DNA from: LW40-45 sp048883105
Lineage (GTDB): Archaea > Asgardarchaeota > Lokiarchaeia > Sigyniarchaeales > SOKP01
Reading direction: 5' to 3'
Assembly: GCA_048883105.1 (NCBI GenBank)
Contig: JBHLQY010000077.1
Location: forward strand, 1-9,341
DNA: 9,341 nucleotides
Shown here: in pieces, positions 5,925-9,341 of the stretch
How positions within the stretch are numbered: the stretch's first letter is position 1
Layout of the letters: every line of letters begins with the position of its first letter
The notes under the pieces: generated by a model
Database searches by the model: none
Seen by the model: the letters and a program-made list of their open reading frames with translations, nothing else
What the model was told of the DNA's origin: nothing
Position numbers and translations under genes: made by a program

Positions 5925-6028
5925 TTTATATGATTAATAATTCTGATTTTTTGATGTGTTTAATAGTTTTATTTTGTTTATATGATTAATAATTCTGATT
6001 TTTTGATATGTTTAATAATTTTATTTTA
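5925..6028. repeat. 52-bp tandem duplication
   Basis: Copy one is 5925-5976 and copy two is 5977-6028. They match at 49 of 52 positions, and the three differences (5956/6008, 5966/6018, 5976/6028) are all G in copy one and A in copy two. Each unit contains TTTATATGATTAATAATT and the 14-base AATTCTGATTTTTT. The latter also occurs inverted at 5787-5800, near the dnaG start. High identity suggests a fairly recent duplication. Confidence 0.85.
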
Positions 6029-6193
6029 TCTATTTAATGATATTTTGTTAATTTTGAATGTTGATTGTAAATATTATTAATGATTATGAAATATATAGTT
6101 TAACATTTAATAAAATTCTTTCCAATAATTTAAAGGTAAAATAACATCTCCATAAGATTTTATTTTATTAAAATTATAAATCAATTCTTACTT

Positions 6194-6358
6194 ATGAGCA
6201 GATATTGGAATAAAATCGTATTGGACAAACTTTTTGCTAATTCGAAACAAGATCGTGTGAAATATAAACTAAATACAGAAATCGGCAGATTTTATTTTTA
6301 TTTTAAAAAAGAAAAGGATTCAAAAGTCTCAGGAAAATTAATTTTTTTCCCTACTTGA
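6194..6358 (+). CDS. Small hypothetical ORF, 54 residues
   Basis: An ATG at 6194 opens 54 codons ending TGA at 6356-6358. The product starts MSRYWNKIVLDKLFANSKQD and continues through RVKYKLNTEIGRF, a YFYFKKEKDSK patch and ends LIFFPT. It is basic, has no signal peptide or convincing membrane span, and matches no family I recognise. In its favour, it is the least AT-biased part of the otherwise gene-free spacer, with codons such as ATC, GGC, GAC, CGT and GTC, and it lies in the same direction as the downstream Get3-like gene. Against it, there is no Shine-Dalgarno-like site, the length is within reach of chance, and it could be a decayed gene fragment. Confidence 0.35.
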   Translation: MSRYWNKIVLDKLFANSKQDRVKYKLNTEIGRFYFYFKKEKDSKVSGKLIFFPT

Positions 6359-6452
6359 ATGTATTTTTTTCTGGTTTTATTACATAATTTTAATGCTATT
6401 TTTAAAATAATCAGTTTTTTATTGTATTCTTGTTTTTAATTCATAACCTTTC

Positions 6453-6460
6453 TTTTAAAA
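6453..6460 (+). promoter_or_regulatory. TATA-like element before the Get3-like gene
   Basis: TTTTAAAA is centred about 23-24 bases before the ATG at 6480, the spacing expected for an archaeal TATA box driving a leaderless or near-leaderless transcript. No Shine-Dalgarno-like sequence precedes the ATG, which fits leaderless initiation. AT-rich context makes this weak. Confidence 0.35.
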
Positions 6461-6479
6461 AAAACTTGAATTATTTTAC

Positions 6480-7505
6480 ATGATTGAAAGAATCCTTGTC
6501 CTCGGTGGTAAAGGTGGAGTAGGCAAAAGTTCCATAAGTGCTGCAACAGCTGTTTTATTATCTGATCTCCTTCCAGATAAAAAAATTCTCCTCATTTCTT
6601 TCGACATGGCGCATAATCTTAGCGATCTATTTATGATCGAAATTGGTGATAAATTAACACCTTTGACAAATAATCTTTGGGCTATTGAACCTGATCCAGA
6701 TGTCTACGCAAGAGAATATACGGAAGTTTTTGCAAAAAAAATGAGAAGTTTAATAAAAAAAATGCCTATTGTTGGTTTAATACCGAAAATAAAAAATTTC
6801 ATAGATACAACTTTTACAGCAGAGTCTATTCCACTAGCTCTTAAAAATGCCATGTTTTTCCAACAAATCTTAGATGCGGAAGATGTAAATTCTCAAGGTC
6901 TACGATTTGATGTTATTATTGCGGATTTTCCCCCAACTGCAAACATGCTAGCTCTTTTCGATATTCCAGAAGATCAAGTTAAAGTCGTTTTGAAGTATTC
7001 TTTAAACTTTTATAATTCAATAAAACACGCTCTTAAAGGTGTCTCACAAATGTTTCGAAAAATACTTCATCCTTTTGAACCAGAGGGAAATAGAGTAAAT
7101 ATAGGGGATGAAATTGTAAAAATGTTAAATGAGCTAGAACAGAGAGGAGAACGTATATCAAATTTAATCCACGACGTAGGATCGCTTAGACTAGTAACTA
7201 TTGCAGAGAAACCGTCATTCGAAGAGATTAAAAGAGCAAGAGATTTGACTAAAAAATATATTAAACTTGATGGAGTTCATATTAATATGATAACTCCAAA
7301 ATCAAAAAAATGTGTTTTCTGCAACAATATGCGTTCTATCCAACTTAATTATATAGATGAAATAATTAACGAATTTAAAAAAACGAAAATTTGGCAATCT
7401 AACAAGCTTAAAGAAGAACCGATTGGACTTGAAGGATTGAAAAAATTAGCTCGCGAAGTTTACGGAGTTGCTAATGCTGAAGATATTTTATATCCAATGG
7501 CTTAA
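6480..7505 (+). CDS. Get3/ArsA-family ATPase with CxxC motif
   Basis: This encodes 341 residues of the ArsA/Get3 branch of deviant-Walker P-loop ATPases. Get3 (TRC40) delivers tail-anchored proteins to membranes; ArsA energises arsenite efflux. It shows GGKGGVGKSS (9-18) with the signature first Lys, switch I FDMAHNLSDLF (41-51, family DPAHNLSD), and Walker B/switch II VIIADFPPTAN (145-155) where the family has DTAPTGH. A helical insert of about 95-200 contains hydrophobic stretches as in the client-binding region. CVFC (278-281) followed by RSIQLNYIDEIINEF matches the zinc-binding CxxC and following helix of eukaryotic Get3. It is a single-ATPase-domain protein, unlike the tandem bacterial ArsA, and no ars genes are near. 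The Pro-to-Met change in switch I and the altered switch II mark a divergent subfamily. Get3-like targeting is favoured over arsenite transport, but not proven. Confidence 0.85.
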   Translation: MIERILVLGGKGGVGKSSISAATAVLLSDLLPDKKILLISFDMAHNLSDLFMIEIGDKLTPLTNNLWAIEPDPDVYAREYTEVFAKKMRSLIKKMPIVGLIPKIKNFIDTTFTAESIPLALKNAMFFQQILDAEDVNSQGLRFDVIIADFPPTANMLALFDIPEDQVKVVLKYSLNFYNSIKHALKGVSQMFRKILHPFEPEGNRVNIGDEIVKMLNELEQRGERISNLIHDVGSLRLVTIAEKPSFEEIKRARDLTKKYIKLDGVHINMITPKSKKCVFCNNMRSIQLNYIDEIINEFKKTKIWQSNKLKEEPIGLEGLKKLAREVYGVANAEDILYPMA

Positions 7506-7674
7506 AAAAATGATTAATGTAATTTGAATTAAATAATATTAAAAAAAGCTTTTAGTCCTATAGAGAAAAACTCACCTTTATTTAATGCTTATGTGGTTTT
7601 GGATGACTTCCGCAATAATAAAGTAAATTCTCTTTTTATTATTCCTAATAGTTTCAATTCCTTTATATTTATAA

Positions 7675-8943
7675 TTATGTACCTTCTTCATAACCATGGA
7701 TATAATTATATTGTTCTTCCGTTAAAGTGTCAATTTCAATTCCCATCGATTGGAGTTTTAGAAAACCAACCTTATCGTCAATATCAACAGGAACTTCAAG
7801 AACGCCAGGCTTGAGCAAATCCTTATTTTTTACTATATACTCGGACATTAATGATTGGAGTGCGAATGACATGTCCATAACTTCACTTGGATGCCCTTCG
7901 GATAAGACTAAATTGGCTAAACGGCCTTTTGCTAATAAATACACTTTCTTCCCATCAGGAAAGATTAATTCTTCAACATTGCTTCTAATAGGTTTTATTT
8001 CTTTAGCATATTCATACAATTCCTTGGTTGGAATTTCAATATCGAAATGCCCAAGATTGCCAAGAATGACCCCATCCTTTAGTAGAGAAAACATATCCTC
8101 GGTGGGTGCTATTACATGTTTACAGCCAGTCGCGGTTAGAACAATATCTGCGTCTGGAAGCGCCTTAGCAATTGGCATAACATTAAATCCTGCAAATCTA
8201 GCTTGTAATGCCTTGATTGGATCAATTTCCGTTACAATAACATTAGCACCTAAACCTCTTGCTCTAAGTGCCATTCCAGAGCTGCAATGACCGTATCCAG
8301 CAATGACTACAGTCTTACCAGCAAATAAAACATGCATTCCGTAAATTGCAGATATAATTCCCTGTCCTGTACCTAACTCATTATCAAATTGATTCTTACA
8401 TCTTGCATCGTTTACAGGAAAGAGAGGTACTTTCAATGCTCCTTGTTTCTCCATTGCTTTGAACCTTTTTACACCAGTGGTAGTTTCTTCTTGACAACTA
8501 ATAATCGTTCTAGATGAGATAAGTTCAGGAAATTCTTTATGAGCAGTAACTATCATATCAGCTCCGTCGTCAATTAAAATATTAGGGTTTGCTTTTAAAC
8601 ATTCTCTAATACACCAATAGAATTCTTCATCAGTATTTCCATGCCAAGCAAAAACATTTATACCTTCCTTTACTAAAGCTGCAGCAACATCATTTTGGGT
8701 AGAGAGAGGGTTACTTCCACATAAATATACTTCAGCACCACCTGCCTTTAATGTTCTTGCTAAGTTTGCGGTCTCTTTTGTAATATGTAAACAACCCGCA
8801 ATTATTGTCCCTTCAAGTGGCTTTTGTTTTATAAATCTTTCACGAAGAATTTTTGAAACGACAGGCATTTTATTTTCAGCAATATATATCGCTTCTAATC
8901 CTTTATCAACTAAACTTTCGTCAGCAATTTTATAGTTTACCAT
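7675..8943 (-). CDS. ahcY: Adenosylhomocysteinase (S-adenosylhomocysteine hydrolase), archaeal type
   Basis: This encodes 422 residues. The enzyme uses bound NAD to split S-adenosylhomocysteine reversibly into adenosine and homocysteine, relieving product inhibition of methyltransferases. Family residues are present: CLHIT (His53), LIDDGAD (123-129), EETTTG (Glu153), VNDARCKNQFDN (177-188, with Lys183 and Asp187), the NAD-binding GYGHCSSG (216-223), TEIDPIKALQA (238-248), GNLGHFD (295-301, His299) and GHPSEVMDMSF (350-360, His351). GYGxCxxGxAxRARGLGA and the ending TEEQYNYIHGYEEGT without the KPDHYRY tail place it in the shorter archaeal/Thermotoga-like group. GYGHCSSG differs from the GYGWCGRG I associate with that group. 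ATG at 8943 is the start. Some archaeal homologues act on S-inosylhomocysteine instead, and the sequence alone cannot exclude that here. Confidence 0.96.
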   Translation of the reverse strand: MVNYKIADESLVDKGLEAIYIAENKMPVVSKILRERFIKQKPLEGTIIAGCLHITKETANLARTLKAGGAEVYLCGSNPLSTQNDVAAALVKEGINVFAWHGNTDEEFYWCIRECLKANPNILIDDGADMIVTAHKEFPELISSRTIISCQEETTTGVKRFKAMEKQGALKVPLFPVNDARCKNQFDNELGTGQGIISAIYGMHVLFAGKTVVIAGYGHCSSGMALRARGLGANVIVTEIDPIKALQARFAGFNVMPIAKALPDADIVLTATGCKHVIAPTEDMFSLLKDGVILGNLGHFDIEIPTKELYEYAKEIKPIRSNVEELIFPDGKKVYLLAKGRLANLVLSEGHPSEVMDMSFALQSLMSEYIVKNKDLLKPGVLEVPVDIDDKVGFLKLQSMGIEIDTLTEEQYNYIHGYEEGT

Positions 8944-9081
8944 TTTTTATAATTTACTTTTTCTTATAATTAGAATTTATAAATTTATATTTTATAATTT
9001 TAATTAAAATTTAAATATATTTTTAAGAAATAGTAAAATAATATTATTTAGAAATAGGCATTTAATTAATTAGCTGATAAT
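8944..9081. promoter_or_regulatory. Divergent promoter region between ahcY and Lrp/AsnC-type gene
   Basis: This 138-bp spacer is nearly pure A/T. For ahcY, TTTATAAA at 8976-8983 (minus strand) is centred about 36 bp from the ATG, giving a start site with a leader near ten bases. Two perfect palindromes are present, AATTTATAAATT (8974-8985) and AATTTTAATTAAAATT (8996-9011). For the rightward gene, TTAAATATAT at 9011-9020 is a TATA candidate. Lrp/AsnC proteins favour AT-rich palindromic sites, so autoregulation or control of ahcY is possible, but such symmetry is expected by chance here. Confidence 0.4.
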
Positions 9082-9341
9082 ATGAAAAGGATTAAGCAAT
9101 CAGAAAATATCCCTGATTTAATAAAGTTCTTAAATTCTAAATCAAAACCTAATTTTAAAAGAATTTCCAAGAAATTAAGAATAACTAGGCAAACATTTCA
9201 AAATAAATTTGATAAATTAAAGCAGAAGGATTTAATTAGTAATTTCACAATAAATATAAATCCAAATATTTTCCCTAAGCTAAATTATGTTATTTTGGAA
9301 ATAAAAACAAACCCAAAAGAACCATATTTAGTTGAGGAATT
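9082..9341 (+). CDS. Lrp/AsnC-family transcriptional regulator, N-terminal part (runs off window)
   Basis: From the ATG at 9082, 86 codons are open to the window end. Residues about 10-55 form a helix-turn-helix: IPDLIKFLNSKSK, then RISKKLRITRQTFQNKF and DKLKQKDLISNF. This resembles the Lrp pattern 'xxIAKxLGxSxxTVxxRIxxLExxGxIxxYxxxI'. The following NINPNIFPKLNYVILEIKTNP corresponds to the first strand of the RAM/AsnC ligand-binding domain, where such proteins bind amino acids or other small molecules and form dimers to octamers. The rest of that domain lies beyond the window. The first helix is Lys-rich and lacks the usual 'LDxxDxxIL' opening, so this is a divergent member. It is divergent from ahcY with 137 bp between the starts. 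Being next to ahcY suggests, but does not show, a role in methionine/SAM metabolism. Confidence 0.7.
   Translation, partial: MKRIKQSENIPDLIKFLNSKSKPNFKRISKKLRITRQTFQNKFDKLKQKDLISNFTININPNIFPKLNYVILEIKTNPKEPYLVEE

Larger units (their letters stand above)
5741..6479. other. AT-rich, repeat-bearing intergenic region between dnaG and get3-like gene
   Basis: This is about 740 bp, by far the longest stretch of the window without a recognised gene. From left to right it contains the dnaG upstream region with an inverted copy of AATTCTGATTTTTT (5787-5800), three degenerate 26-bp tandem repeats (5807-5884) whose third copy contains a perfect 9-bp hairpin, a 52-bp tandem duplication (5925-6028), an AT-rich spacer, a 54-codon ORF (6194-6358), and the upstream region of the Get3-like gene. 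I see no tRNA, rRNA, CRISPR or transposase remnant. Possible roles include a regulatory or replication-related region, but nothing in the sequence decides between them. Confidence 0.7.

Noticed and set aside
5951..5996. Possible C/D-box guide RNA (TTGATGTG ... CTGA) in the 52-bp repeats
   Set aside because: The C-like box lacks the final A of RTGATGA needed for the kink-turn, and no clear D'/C' pair or terminal stem is present.
5741..6479. Replication origin beside dnaG
   Set aside because: Repeats and AT-richness alone are not enough; no orc1/cdc6 gene or recognisable origin recognition boxes are in the window, so I report the repeats but do not call an origin.
7506..7674. 169-bp convergent spacer between the Get3-like gene and ahcY
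   Set aside because: Only very short ORFs on either strand, no tRNA-like fold and no strong hairpin; T/A-rich tracts are compatible with termination for both genes but are not distinctive.
7593..8290. Plus-strand ORFs overlapping the 3' half of ahcY
   Set aside because: They are antisense to a well-conserved SAH hydrolase, and the first also begins in the AT-rich convergent spacer without a start context.

Overview
The window reads as an AT-rich archaeal chromosome. It is dense in archaeal/eukaryotic-type information-processing genes: ribosomal proteins S19e, L39e, L31e and LX/L18a, a PDCD5-family protein, aIF6, prefoldin alpha, the SRP receptor FtsY, a Sec61-gamma type SecE, archaeal TOPRIM DnaG, a Get3/ArsA-type ATPase, archaeal-type S-adenosylhomocysteine hydrolase and an Lrp/AsnC regulator. 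Low GC, several TTG/GTG starts and a Get3-like ATPase with CxxC would suit a Lokiarchaeota-like (Asgard) genome. That placement is an inference from gene content and composition; no marker here proves the phylum. A 100-base N run shows the sequence is a scaffolded, probably metagenomic, assembly.

Layout. (1) 1-153, minus strand: the N-terminal part of a YhbY/CRM-domain RNA-binding protein, cut by the window edge. (2) 248-4522, plus strand: a ribosome/translation/targeting gene series, rps19e, pdcd5, rpl39e, rpl31e (interrupted by the N gap), aIF6, rplX/L18a, pfdA, ftsY, secE. The order up to ftsY is a known conserved archaeal cluster. (3) 4571-5740, minus: dnaG, convergent with secE. (4) 5741-6479: a gene-poor AT-rich region of about 740 bp with two different tandem repeat arrays, a hairpin and one unassigned 54-codon ORF. 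(5) 6480-7505, plus: Get3/ArsA-like ATPase. (6) 7675-8943, minus: ahcY. (7) 9082-9341, plus: start of an Lrp/AsnC-type regulator, divergent from ahcY and cut by the window edge.

How the genes fit together. Region 2 covers ribosome components, 60S/50S subunit anti-association (aIF6), early folding of nascent chains (prefoldin) and co-translational membrane targeting (FtsY to the SecYE channel). The Get3-like ATPase about 2 kb away may add a post-translational tail-anchored-protein route. DnaG in archaea is mainly associated with the exosome as well as having primase activity. AhcY removes S-adenosylhomocysteine and so sustains methylation.

I did not find an obviously novel system. The best leads are the repeat-bearing region upstream of dnaG, the very acidic N-terminal extension of L31e next to the assembly gap, and the divergent nucleotide-binding motifs of the Get3-like ATPase.
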